From Varibaculum timonense_A (GTDB lineage: Bacteria; Actinomycetota; Actinomycetes; Actinomycetales; Actinomycetaceae): a stretch of 64,000 bases of DNA. The position numbers were made by a program, and so were the translations under genes. Shown piece by piece: positions 42,598 through 50,657 of the stretch. Every line of letters begins with the position of its first letter. Within the stretch, counting starts at the first letter, position 1. The notes beneath the pieces were generated by a model that worked only from the letters and a program-made list of their open reading frames with translations, did not search any database and was not told the origin of the DNA. The DNA lies in the NCBI RefSeq assembly GCF_027694345.1, contig NZ_JAQEVU010000009.1:11072-75071 (forward strand), read 5' to 3'.

Positions 42598-42673
42598 CCA
42601 TCGGTCCTGGCATTAGCACCGTCTTACCGGTTGCTGCAGTGCGCGAGCCAGGTCTCTGCACTGCTCTTGATGG
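42598..42673 (-). promoter_or_regulatory. SAM riboswitch (SAM-I/IV clan, compact) of metNIQ
   Basis: Minus strand: P1 CCATC/GATGG (42669-42673 with 42598-42602); conserved ATCAAGAG; P2 CAGTGC/GCACTG enclosing GAG-ACCTGG-CTC; GCAACC; short P3 ACC/GGT; GGTGCTAA; then TGCCAGG. The P2 loop CCTGGC pairs perfectly with GCCAGG, the expected pseudoknot. P4 is missing. P1 ends only 10 bases before the metN ATG and touches the ribosome site AAAGGGA, so control is probably translational. Confidence 0.85.
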
Positions 42674-42724
42674 CTGATTTCAGACTAAAGCCCAAAAAAG
42701 GAAAACACCAATTTTTGAGACAGC

Positions 42725-42754
42725 TTGTAGTTGCTTTCACGTTTTGGCTAAAGT
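42725..42754 (+). promoter_or_regulatory. Probable promoter of the trp leader
   Basis: -10 TAAAGT (42749-42754), seven bases before the leader ATG, and weak -35 TTGTAG (42725-42730), 18 bases apart. There is no ribosome site before the ATG, so the leader is probably leaderless. Confidence 0.45.
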
Positions 42755-42760
42755 GTGGGT

Positions 42761-42808
42761 ATGAGAACGACACCGGTAAATAAAATCCAGTGGTGGTGGC
42801 TCGCTTAG
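42761..42808 (+). CDS. trpL: trp leader peptide
   Basis: Fifteen-codon open frame, MRTTPVNKIQWWWLA, with three consecutive tryptophan codons, ending at TAG just where the antiterminator strand begins. Ribosome stalling at the Trp codons when charged tRNA-Trp is scarce would favour the antiterminator and let trpB2 be transcribed. It lies 97 bases upstream of trpB2. Confidence 0.85.
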   Translation: MRTTPVNKIQWWWLA

Positions 42809-42859
42809 GCGGGTTGCTTTCTCATGCGCATATTGACCCGCCTCCTGGCGGGTATTTTT
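42808..42859 (+). terminator. Transcription attenuator of trpB2
   Basis: Terminator ACCCGCC-TCCT-GGCGGGT (42836-42853) followed by ATTTTT. A second GGCGGGT at 42808-42814 can pair with the same ACCCGCC, giving the alternative antiterminator. The three identical or complementary 7-mers make a classical attenuation switch. Confidence 0.85.
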
Positions 42860-42905
42860 ATGTCTAGGTGGCGGCGGTTAAAAGAACAAAAAGATAGGAG
42901 TAATA

Positions 42906-44210
42906 ATGACTGATAATCTCAAGGTAAAACCGGGTGGATTCCCCATCGATAACCAGATTCCCAGCCATTGGTACAATCTTGCCGCTGATTTTCCAGAGCC
43001 GATGCCTCCTTATCTGAATCCCCAGACCAAAGAAGCGATAACTGCTCAGGATTTGCAGCCCCTGTTTCCTCCGGGACTAATCGAACTGGAAATGAGTAAG
43101 GAACGCTATATAGAGATTCCGCAACGGATTCGCGAGCTTTACACCAATTTTCGACCGGCTCCGCTTTACCGCGCCCATAACCTAGAGCGTGAATTAGGTA
43201 CTAAATGCCGTATCTACTACAAATATGAGGGCAACTCACCTGCCGGTTCCCATAAACCTAACTCAGCTATCGCCCAAGCCTATTACAATGCCGTTGCGGG
43301 AATTAAGCGACTGACTACCGAAACCGGAGCTGGTCAGTGGGGAGCCTCCCTGGCTATGGCATGCTCGATGTTGGGGATGCAATGTGAAGTGTGGCAGGTG
43401 CGTACTTCCTATGACCACAAGCCTTATCGGCGCTTGCAAATGGAAGTTTATGGCGCAAAATGCCACGCCTCGCCCTCGGAGCTAACCGAGTCGGGACGTA
43501 AAATTCTCGCGGAGCATCCCGACACCACCGGTTCTTTGGGAATGGCGATTTCGGAAGCGGTGGAATCTGCGGTGTCCGACCCCCAGGCACATTACGCTTT
43601 GGGCTCGGTGATGAACCAGGTTCTTATCCACCAGAGCGTTATCGGTCTAGAAGCACAAGAACAACTATCTAAAGCGGGAGAATCTGGGGCTGACCTGGTA
43701 TTTGGTTGCGCAGGTGGCGGTTCTAATCTAGGGGGTTTGGCGACCCCATTTATTGGTAGCAACATTCGAGACAATACCAAAACCCGGGTAGTTGCCTGTG
43801 AACCGGCAGCCTGTCCCTCGCTCACCAAGGGAGAATACCGTTACGACTATGGGGATGCGTCCGGATTGACACCCTTGATGAAGATGTACACCTTGGGGCA
43901 TGATTTCGTTCCCGATCCCATCCATGCTGGAGGTTTGCGTTATCACGGTATGGCTCCGATGATTTCCCATGCCTACCATCTAGGGCTCATGGAAGCTCGA
44001 GCATACCCGCAGGAAGAAACTTTTGCTGCCGGATTACAATTTGCTCGGGCAGAAGGAATTATTCCGGCTCCTGAATCCACTCACGCGATTGCGGGAGCCT
44101 TGGACTTTATCCGCTCCGGCGAAGCTAAGGACGGGCAGGTAGTGCTAATCGGAGTTTCCGGTAACGGAGTACTAGATTTAGCCAGCTATCACCAGGTGCT
44201 TAAACAGTAA
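42906..44210 (+). CDS. trpB2: TrpB2-type tryptophan synthase beta chain-like protein
   Basis: PLP enzyme of 434 residues, the length of the TrpB2 group (longer than about 400 for TrpB1) and with its N-terminus (IPSHWYNLAADFPEPMPP). PLP lysine in GNSPAGSHKPNSA (near 111-123), phosphate-binding GCAGGGSNLGG (near 266-276). It condenses indole (or phosphoserine, in some TrpB2 proteins) to tryptophan. There is no trpA or other trp gene nearby, so it stands alone. The Trp-codon attenuator upstream supports a real tryptophan-making or indole-salvage role. Confidence 0.92.
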   Translation: MTDNLKVKPGGFPIDNQIPSHWYNLAADFPEPMPPYLNPQTKEAITAQDLQPLFPPGLIELEMSKERYIEIPQRIRELYTNFRPAPLYRAHNLERELGTKCRIYYKYEGNSPAGSHKPNSAIAQAYYNAVAGIKRLTTETGAGQWGASLAMACSMLGMQCEVWQVRTSYDHKPYRRLQMEVYGAKCHASPSELTESGRKILAEHPDTTGSLGMAISEAVESAVSDPQAHYALGSVMNQVLIHQSVIGLEAQEQLSKAGESGADLVFGCAGGGSNLGGLATPFIGSNIRDNTKTRVVACEPAACPSLTKGEYRYDYGDASGLTPLMKMYTLGHDFVPDPIHAGGLRYHGMAPMISHAYHLGLMEARAYPQEETFAAGLQFARAEGIIPAPESTHAIAGALDFIRSGEAKDGQVVLIGVSGNGVLDLASYHQVLKQ

Positions 44211-44246
44211 AAATCGGGGTATTCGCTTTATTGGGAAGCCCGATTT
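44211..44246 (-). terminator. Hairpin at the converging ends of trpB2 and the sugar dehydrogenase gene
   Basis: AAATCGGG (44211-44218) and CCCGATTT (44239-44246). On the minus strand the stem is followed by a T run. It overlaps the dehydrogenase stop codon. Confidence 0.5.
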
Positions 44247-45529
44247 CCGATGACCATGCGGGGGGTACCTTTCCATAGCTGAGGATTGGTTATCCGGCGA
44301 CCGTCAAATAATAATTTGATGCCGGGTAAGTCTTTTGCGCTGATGGATTGGTACTCTGCATGGTCAGCTTGCACGATGGCGGCGGTGATTTCTTCCCCGA
44401 AGTGGTAGGGCTCCCAGCCGAATCCTGCTAGTTCTTCGTCGCTGAACATGGGGTCATGTACCAGTACTTTTGCTCCTCGTTTGCGCAGGGCATCAACGGT
44501 AGCGAACACTCCGGAGAACGCGGTTTCTTTAACTGCCCCCCGGTAGGAAGCCCCCAGTACCGCCACTTTGAGGTCTTTCAAATCGCCCAGCACTTCCTCT
44601 ACCCGGGATACTACGTATTCGGGAATTCCGGCGTTATAGGTACGCGCGGTGCGAACCACGGTAGCGTCAGGGTCGGTAGACAGGTACAGACGCGGGTAAA
44701 CCGGAATGCAGTGTCCCCCCACCGCAATCCCGGGGCGGTGAATGTGGGAATATGGTTGCGAGTTGCAAGCATCTATTACTTTTTGCACGTCAATACCGAC
44801 TTTGTCCGCGTAGACGGCGAACTGGTTAGCCAGCCCGATATTAACGTCCCGGTAGGTGGTTTCTGCGAGTTTTGCCATCTCGGCGGCCTCGGCGTTACCC
44901 ATATCCCAAACCCCGTTTTCACGAGGCAGGTCGGGACGCTCATCAAACTGGAGGACGCTTTCATAGAACTTGATTGCTGCCTGGGTACCTGCTTCAGATA
45001 GCCCGCCTACCAGTTTGGGGTAGCGGCGCAAATCCTGGAATACTCGTCCGGTTAATACCCGCTCGGGGGAGAATACTAAATGAAAATCCTCGCCCTCTTT
45101 TAGCCCTGAAATCTCTTCAATCAGGGGCTTCCAACGATTACGGGTAGTACCCACCGGCAGGGTGGTTTCATAGGAAACTAAGGTTCCGGGGGTTAGGTGC
45201 TCTGCTAAGGAGCGAGTAGCCTTATCCATCCAACCGAAGTCTGGTTGCCAGGTTTCGTCATCAACAAACAGGGGAACTACCAAAACGATGGCATCTGCGT
45301 TAGGGATAGCGTCTGCGTAGTTGGTGGTTGCGCGGAGTTTGCCAGCCGGTACTAGCTCGGAGAGTTTTTCTTGCAGGTGGGCTTCCCCAGGGAAAGGTTC
45401 TTTACCTTGGTTAATAAGCTCAACGGTCTTTGCATTAACATCGACCCCAATCACGTCCTGTCCGCTAGAGGCAAACTGTACCGCTAGGGGTAAGCCGATT
45501 TTTCCCATTGCCACAACTGCTACGCGCAT
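44228..45529 (-). CDS. UDP-N-acetylhexosamine 6-dehydrogenase (WbpA/WecC-like)
   Basis: Nucleotide-sugar dehydrogenase of 433 residues that oxidises C6 of UDP-GlcNAc or UDP-ManNAc with NAD. N-terminal Rossmann motif VVAMGKIGLPLAVQFA (GxGxxG-like, here AMGKIGLP), the FSPERVLTGR substrate loop (near 160), and the catalytic cysteine in VGGHCIPVYP (near 274). With the oxidase, aminotransferase, acetyltransferase and epimerase genes further on, WbpA (UDP-GlcNAc dehydrogenase) is the most coherent reading; WecC is the alternative. Divergent from the acetyltransferase gene. Confidence 0.88.
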   Translation of the reverse strand: MRVAVVAMGKIGLPLAVQFASSGQDVIGVDVNAKTVELINQGKEPFPGEAHLQEKLSELVPAGKLRATTNYADAIPNADAIVLVVPLFVDDETWQPDFGWMDKATRSLAEHLTPGTLVSYETTLPVGTTRNRWKPLIEEISGLKEGEDFHLVFSPERVLTGRVFQDLRRYPKLVGGLSEAGTQAAIKFYESVLQFDERPDLPRENGVWDMGNAEAAEMAKLAETTYRDVNIGLANQFAVYADKVGIDVQKVIDACNSQPYSHIHRPGIAVGGHCIPVYPRLYLSTDPDATVVRTARTYNAGIPEYVVSRVEEVLGDLKDLKVAVLGASYRGAVKETAFSGVFATVDALRKRGAKVLVHDPMFSDEELAGFGWEPYHFGEEITAAIVQADHAEYQSISAKDLPGIKLLFDGRRITNPQLWKGTPRMVIGNRASQ

Positions 45530-45642
45530 GAAAGCTCCAAAATAATAGCGATGAATTAAGTTTATTTATATTCTAAGCATGCTAACTGCACTTGTGTTCT
45601 TGCGTTAGGGTAAGAGGAAGAAAACTCACCATTGGAGGTTTT

Positions 45643-46239
45643 ATGACCCGCATAGTTGATAGTGCAGATGTTTCCCCCGAAGCACAGATTGGGGAAGGCT
45701 CTAGCGTTTGGCATTTGGCTCAGGTGCGCGAACACGCCCAGCTGGGTAAGAACTGTATTATCGGGCGCGGTGCCTATATCGGCGAGGGCGTGCACATGGG
45801 CGATAACTGCAAAGTGCAAAACTATGCCCTAGTTTATGAACCGGCTTCTCTAGAGGATGGGGTATTTATCGGGCCGGCGGTAGTGCTGACCAATGATCAT
45901 TTCCCCCGGGCGATTAATGAGGACGGCTCAATTAAGTCGGCCTCCGACTGGGAACAGGTAGGGGTCACCATTAAGCAGGGGGCAGCTATTGGCGCGCGCT
46001 CGGTTTGCGTGGCACCGGTAACTATCGGACGCTGGGCGTTGGTAGCGGCCGGTTCAGTGGTCACCAAAGATGTTCCAGAATACGCCCTGGTGGCCGGGGT
46101 TCCGGCGCGCCGTATCGGCTGGGTGGGGCCAGCAGGGGTGAAATTGCAGCCCGTTCCGGGCGAAGAGGGTATATTTGAGTGTCCCCAGTCCGGCAAGCGT
46201 TTTCGCGAAGTTTGCGATAATAAGCTGCGAGAAATCTAG
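45643..46239 (+). CDS. Left-handed beta-helix N-acetyltransferase (WbpD/WlbB-like)
   Basis: About 198 residues of hexapeptide repeats (IGEGSSVWHLAQVREHAQLG, IGRGAYIGEGVHMG, IGARSVCVAPVTIG), with ND-HFPR (near 86-90) and VAGVPARRIGW near the end, all typical of UDP-2-acetamido-3-amino-glucuronate N-acetyltransferases. It acetylates the 3-amino group formed by the DegT enzyme at 59-60 kb. The ATG at 45643 follows GGAGG by four bases. A glycosyltransferase gene follows after 14 bases. Confidence 0.88.
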   Translation: MTRIVDSADVSPEAQIGEGSSVWHLAQVREHAQLGKNCIIGRGAYIGEGVHMGDNCKVQNYALVYEPASLEDGVFIGPAVVLTNDHFPRAINEDGSIKSASDWEQVGVTIKQGAAIGARSVCVAPVTIGRWALVAAGSVVTKDVPEYALVAGVPARRIGWVGPAGVKLQPVPGEEGIFECPQSGKRFREVCDNKLREI

Positions 46240-46253
46240 GCAAGGGAGTTTTG

Positions 46254-47426
46254 TTGGGTAAACGTCGTGGCTTTGTCAGAATAGTTTCAAGAATTTTTTT
46301 GCCTGAGGCGGCAGCTGCGTCTTTTCGTTTAGCGGGCGTATCTCAGGCTCTACGTGACAAAGGCGTAGAAGTTGAGGTAGTGACCACTACCGCGCCCCCG
46401 GGAGCAGCCGCTAATGATCAAGGTAGGGTACGGCGTTTCCCGGTACTGCGCGATAAGGAAGGTTACGTACGCGGGTATCTGCAATATCTGAGTTTTGATA
46501 TACCGGCATTTTTTCGAGTCCTGTTCTCGCCTCGCGCTGCCGTAACTTTAGTGGAACCCCCTCCTACTACCGGGTTTTTTATGCGGATAGCCCAGAGGAT
46601 TCTGGGCGTTCCCTATGTGTATTACTTGCCGGATTTGTGGGGAGCTGCCAGTGCGTCCTTCGCCCCCAAACTTGTGGTAACTGCGGTGAAAGCCTTAGAG
46701 ACATTTGCGGTTCGGGGCGCGGCGGCAGTAATCGCGGTTAATGAAGAAATCGCTGAGACTGCGCGCACAATGGGAGCAAAGTCTGTATATCTTATTCCCA
46801 ACGGAATCGATACTGATACCTTTACCAACGAAGTTAAGCCGTTATCTCGCACTGAGAGAGAAGATAATGGATTGGCAGATGCGCCCTATTTTATTTACAC
46901 CGGCACTGCTTCCGAATGGCAAGGTGCCAGCATCTTTATCTCTGCTCTGGCTCAGGTGATTGATAACATTCCTCATCATCTAGTGTTTCTTGGCAAAGGC
47001 AGTGACTGGGATTTACTTAAAGAACAGGCCGAACAACCGGATTTGAAAGGACGAGTTCACGTCCTACAAACGCTTCCTCCAGGTGAAACTGCGCGTTGGA
47101 TAGCGGGCGCGGATGCGGGGCTTGTATCTATAAAAACCGGTGTCGGATACGACCATGCCTACCCCACGAAAGTCCTGTCTACCTTGGCATGTGGAACTCC
47201 GGTAATCTATGCGGGGTCTGGTCCGGCTAGGGTAGACATCGTTGATAATTCTTTAGGGTTTTGCGCCGATTATTCGGTTAGCAGTATCAGCAAGGTATTT
47301 AGCGATTTCGATGCGGGAAAAAGCACACTTGAGAACCGGGAGCAACGGCGACAATGGGTAGTTAATAATCGTTCCTTGAGAGCATCCTCTCGGGCGGTTG
47401 CTAAGGTTCTCGCCGGGAATCGTTAA
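46254..47426 (+). CDS. Glycosyltransferase family 4 protein
   Basis: About 390 residues, GT-B fold: the N-terminal domain with RIFLPEAAAASFRLAGVSQAL, linker VYLIPNGIDTDTF (near 180), and the C-terminal donor domain with LVFLGKGSDWDLL and VSIKTGVGYDHAYPTKVLSTLACGTPVIYAG (the EX7E-like region). Likely adds one residue to the lipid-linked repeat unit. TTG 46254 has GGGAG five bases upstream; the neighbouring TTG at 46251 is equally in frame but closer to it. Confidence 0.85.
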   Translation: MGKRRGFVRIVSRIFLPEAAAASFRLAGVSQALRDKGVEVEVVTTTAPPGAAANDQGRVRRFPVLRDKEGYVRGYLQYLSFDIPAFFRVLFSPRAAVTLVEPPPTTGFFMRIAQRILGVPYVYYLPDLWGAASASFAPKLVVTAVKALETFAVRGAAAVIAVNEEIAETARTMGAKSVYLIPNGIDTDTFTNEVKPLSRTEREDNGLADAPYFIYTGTASEWQGASIFISALAQVIDNIPHHLVFLGKGSDWDLLKEQAEQPDLKGRVHVLQTLPPGETARWIAGADAGLVSIKTGVGYDHAYPTKVLSTLACGTPVIYAGSGPARVDIVDNSLGFCADYSVSSISKVFSDFDAGKSTLENREQRRQWVVNNRSLRASSRAVAKVLAGNR

Positions 47427-47482
47427 AATCCTAATCGGTAATAGAGAAAAGTATTCATTAAAGACTACTGCTAGGAGAATTA

Positions 47483-49522
47483 GTGTTTCAGGTCTACCTG
47501 CTGCAAGTAACTTGTTCCTTACTGATTCTTTATATTCCCGGTCTGTCCCTGGCACGAATTTCACGGATAAAAGGGGTTGCAGCCTGGGCGTTCGCCCCAC
47601 TGATTAGCTTATCTATTTGTGCATTAGGCGCAGTATTAGCTGATTTAGCGGGAATCCGATGGGGGATTGCTAGTTTTTCGTTAATGACTGCTTTAAGTTT
47701 CATTCCAGCTTATCTCCTGTCGCGAAAATGCCAGCCGGTGCACGTGACTGCTCCACCGCGGTGGCTTCTTCCTACCGGGGTTGTAGCTTGTATCCTACAA
47801 ATCATTCCGTTCTATTTCGCAACTTCTGTTCGGAGCCCGATACAGCAGATTGATTCGACTTTCCACATGAATCTGGTTTGGAACATCCTAAAATCTGGAA
47901 ATGGTTCAACCTTCGGTGGGGCAACCCGAATGTATGGTTTAGAGACCACTAAAACTATTTACCCGAGTGGTTGGCATGATTTTGTGTCTCTATTTACCAC
48001 GAAAGACACCATTGTTAGCGGCGTGAACAGTATGCACGTCGTAGTAGGAGTACTTTGGGTTCTAGGGTTATCTCTGCTTGCATATGGGCTGTTCCCAAAA
48101 CGTCCAGGTATAGTATTGGCTACGCAGATTTGCTCAAGTTTTGTGAGTGTCTTTCCCACCTATTTGCAAGGCGCTTACCCGGTTTTCCCAAATTCTCTGG
48201 CTGTTGCCTGCTTGCCGTCCCTAGGGGCAGGCTTTGTATTTCTACTTCGGATATCTTATCCCAGGGCGCTGTATGACCGCGTGATGCGTATAGTGTTTGT
48301 TAGCTCATTGGTGTTATCCCTGTGTCTAGTGCATCCGTCTTTCCTTTTCAACGTCTGTATGCTGGGACTAGGATCTTTGCTATATATGCTTTGGCAGCGG
48401 TTAAAAGCGCTTTCCGCGAAGCAGCGAGCGAAAACCTTAGCCAGAGTAGGAAGCGGCTTGGCGGCTCTGCTGGTAGTGGTAGCTGTGACCATAATGTCTA
48501 ACGGTTATATTTTAGGCACCCTTCACCGGATGGCAACCGCTTACGAGACCACTCCCAATGTGACCCTATCGGCATTTTTTAAAATTCTATCTTTGGGTTC
48601 TGCCAATCCTATTCCGGTTTCTGCTCTGGTAAGAGGGAGCCGGCAAATATTGGCGCTCCTGTGTTTACTGCTAACCCTTGTGGGTATGGTATTTGTGCGC
48701 CATTTTGGCAAATCTGCGATAGTTGTCACCTGTGCCTGGGGGACAATGTCGCTGGTGGTGCTATCTACCATGTGGCGCATATTCCCCCTTACGATTCTGG
48801 GGGGTATATGGTACATGAGTCCTTATCGCGCCTTGAGTGCTTTAGCTGTTCCCCAGATCATAATCATGGCTTTGGGAGTTTCCGCCTGTTTCTCGGTGCT
48901 ACCGCAAAGAGTTAGCAAGTATCTGAAAATTTCCATGAATAAATTTACACCGCTTCTCTATGGGATTAGCGCTCTAGCTCTGGCAATCACCATTCCCCTG
49001 GGAGTGATAGCTAAGGTATCTTATTATCGGATGGCTTATAACCCTGACTCCACTTTTTCTACCATCGTTGCCAGCTCTGAAGAAATAGCTATGCTCTACC
49101 GGCTGCGCGAAGAAAAATTAGATAAAGGTTTGATACTGGGAGATCCCATGAATGGCTCAGCTTTAGCACAAGCTGTCAGTGGTAAGGAAGTTGTTTTTCC
49201 CCAGTTGTATTACCGTCCCTCAAATAAAGCTGAAAACTATCTCAAAAATAGGTTTTCTGATATTGGACGTGACCAGGAAGTTTGTAATGTTCTAAAGAAA
49301 CACCATATTGCCTATTTCTATTACGATTCCGACCTATCAAATTTGGCAAAAAATTCGGATGAGCAGTCTCCCGGATTCTATAGAAATATCAATTGGTCGG
49401 CCTTACGGAAAATTGATTCCGGGGGGACCGCTACCCTCTATGAGATTACCGCCTGTAAATATAATCAGAGGTTTTCCCTAGTATCGAAACAGCTACAGAA
49501 ACGTTACGAAAGGGAGCGGTAG
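47483..49522 (+). CDS. Large polytopic membrane protein (DUF6541-like)
   Basis: 679 residues with about 12-14 hydrophobic helices over the first 515 residues, then a soluble, probably extracytoplasmic tail of about 150 residues. The topology and an early loop (QIDSTFHMNLVWNIL) resemble GT-C glycosyltransferases and the actinobacterial DUF6541 family; a transferase using a polyprenyl-linked sugar is plausible but unproven. It could also fill the polymerase (Wzy) role, for which no other candidate is seen. GTG at 47483 with AGGAGA upstream. The 3' end overlaps the next gene on the opposite strand by 19 bases. Confidence 0.75.
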   Translation: MFQVYLLQVTCSLLILYIPGLSLARISRIKGVAAWAFAPLISLSICALGAVLADLAGIRWGIASFSLMTALSFIPAYLLSRKCQPVHVTAPPRWLLPTGVVACILQIIPFYFATSVRSPIQQIDSTFHMNLVWNILKSGNGSTFGGATRMYGLETTKTIYPSGWHDFVSLFTTKDTIVSGVNSMHVVVGVLWVLGLSLLAYGLFPKRPGIVLATQICSSFVSVFPTYLQGAYPVFPNSLAVACLPSLGAGFVFLLRISYPRALYDRVMRIVFVSSLVLSLCLVHPSFLFNVCMLGLGSLLYMLWQRLKALSAKQRAKTLARVGSGLAALLVVVAVTIMSNGYILGTLHRMATAYETTPNVTLSAFFKILSLGSANPIPVSALVRGSRQILALLCLLLTLVGMVFVRHFGKSAIVVTCAWGTMSLVVLSTMWRIFPLTILGGIWYMSPYRALSALAVPQIIIMALGVSACFSVLPQRVSKYLKISMNKFTPLLYGISALALAITIPLGVIAKVSYYRMAYNPDSTFSTIVASSEEIAMLYRLREEKLDKGLILGDPMNGSALAQAVSGKEVVFPQLYYRPSNKAENYLKNRFSDIGRDQEVCNVLKKHHIAYFYYDSDLSNLAKNSDEQSPGFYRNINWSALRKIDSGGTATLYEITACKYNQRFSLVSKQLQKRYERER

Positions 49523-50616
49523 ATAGACATTAATCGGTCGCATGAAGAGTTAAGACTCCTTTCATTAACCACAAACTCCCGAGCCTTTTTCCCCATCTCT
49601 ATTTGGGAGGCGCAATCTAAAGAAAGGAACTTTTGCATTTGGAGCGCTAAAGACTCTGGATTTTCGCGTTCGGCAGTAAACCCGGTTACGTCTGCACTTA
49701 ACATTTCTGCTGCCCCACCCGAGCGATTAACAACTACTGGGGTTCCGCAGGCTTGAGCCTCTAAAGTTACCAGACCTGCTGCTTCTTCCCACCCTCGGTA
49801 TTTTTGTGTGGCCAGTACAAACAGGTTGCTCCTTTGCATCTGTTCCTTGACTTGTTCGCGATTCATTGCTCCCAGATAGCAGATATGAGAGTACTGTTGT
49901 TGAGCCTGTAATACCTCTGGTTTTAATGGTCCGTCTCCGACCAACAGCAACTTATGGGGAATGGTTCTCGTTAATATATTTGAGGCTTTAATTAAAGTGG
50001 GAATTCCCTTGGCGAGGCTTAATGCCCCCACGTGTAAAACTGTGGGAATTTCATTTTCAGAGGGCGTCGGCGGGGGAGTGAAGAAATCAGTGTCGATACC
50101 TTGGTAATGAACTTCGATTTTGCTGGCAGGTAATCCGCTTTCTATAGCTTTATCGGCTAGATAACGGCTTACCGGCAAGATTCTATTTGCTTCCCTGTTT
50201 ACCGCAAGATAGTTTTTTTGATGCCAACGTCGCATTAGGGTGCGGGGCGGGTATAACTGCATAAACACGTCTGCGCCATGCAAGGTTACCAGTAAGGGCG
50301 CGCCGGTTTTCTTTGCCGCCTTCGTAGCGGGAATCGCCCAGGTAGCGAAATGTTGGTGAATAATCTCGGGATGGAAAGCAGCTATTTGTCTGCTCATTCG
50401 TCCTAAGAACAACGGTTCAATGTATTCTCGCTTGCGAAAAGAGATTACACCTTCGCCTGGAACCGCCGAGATGAAGGGGGTTTTTATTGAATTATCGTTT
50501 TTTTCCAGAACCAGACCGAAGAGCGTAGAAACGTTAGTTTTCAGTTTTTCCGCGTGCTGAATCGCGAAATAGGTGGGAGGAACTCTTACTATCCCGATGG
50601 TGTAGGCAACCCGCAT
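49504..50616 (-). CDS. Glycosyltransferase family 4 protein
   Basis: 370 residues, GT-B fold. Motifs: TLHGADVFMQLYPP and VHYQGIDTDFF (near 175), VLHVGALSLAKGIPTLI, LLLVGDGPLK and the retaining-enzyme motif EEAAGLVTLEAQACGTPVVVN (EX7E, near 285). Very similar in layout to colanic-acid and other exopolysaccharide transferases. Second in a minus-strand pair with the asparagine-synthase-like gene (41-base gap). Confidence 0.88.
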   Translation of the reverse strand: MRVAYTIGIVRVPPTYFAIQHAEKLKTNVSTLFGLVLEKNDNSIKTPFISAVPGEGVISFRKREYIEPLFLGRMSRQIAAFHPEIIHQHFATWAIPATKAAKKTGAPLLVTLHGADVFMQLYPPRTLMRRWHQKNYLAVNREANRILPVSRYLADKAIESGLPASKIEVHYQGIDTDFFTPPPTPSENEIPTVLHVGALSLAKGIPTLIKASNILTRTIPHKLLLVGDGPLKPEVLQAQQQYSHICYLGAMNREQVKEQMQRSNLFVLATQKYRGWEEAAGLVTLEAQACGTPVVVNRSGGAAEMLSADVTGFTAERENPESLALQMQKFLSLDCASQIEMGKKAREFVVNERSLNSSCDRLMSIYRSLS

Positions 50617-50657
50617 TTTCTCTTCCTCGTTCCCGCCTGGTTTGGCACTAAGTTTTC

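Noticed and set aside
45321..45545. Plus-strand frame opposite the sugar dehydrogenase start
   Set aside because: It is antisense to a well-supported gene with catalytic motifs and has no homology-like features.
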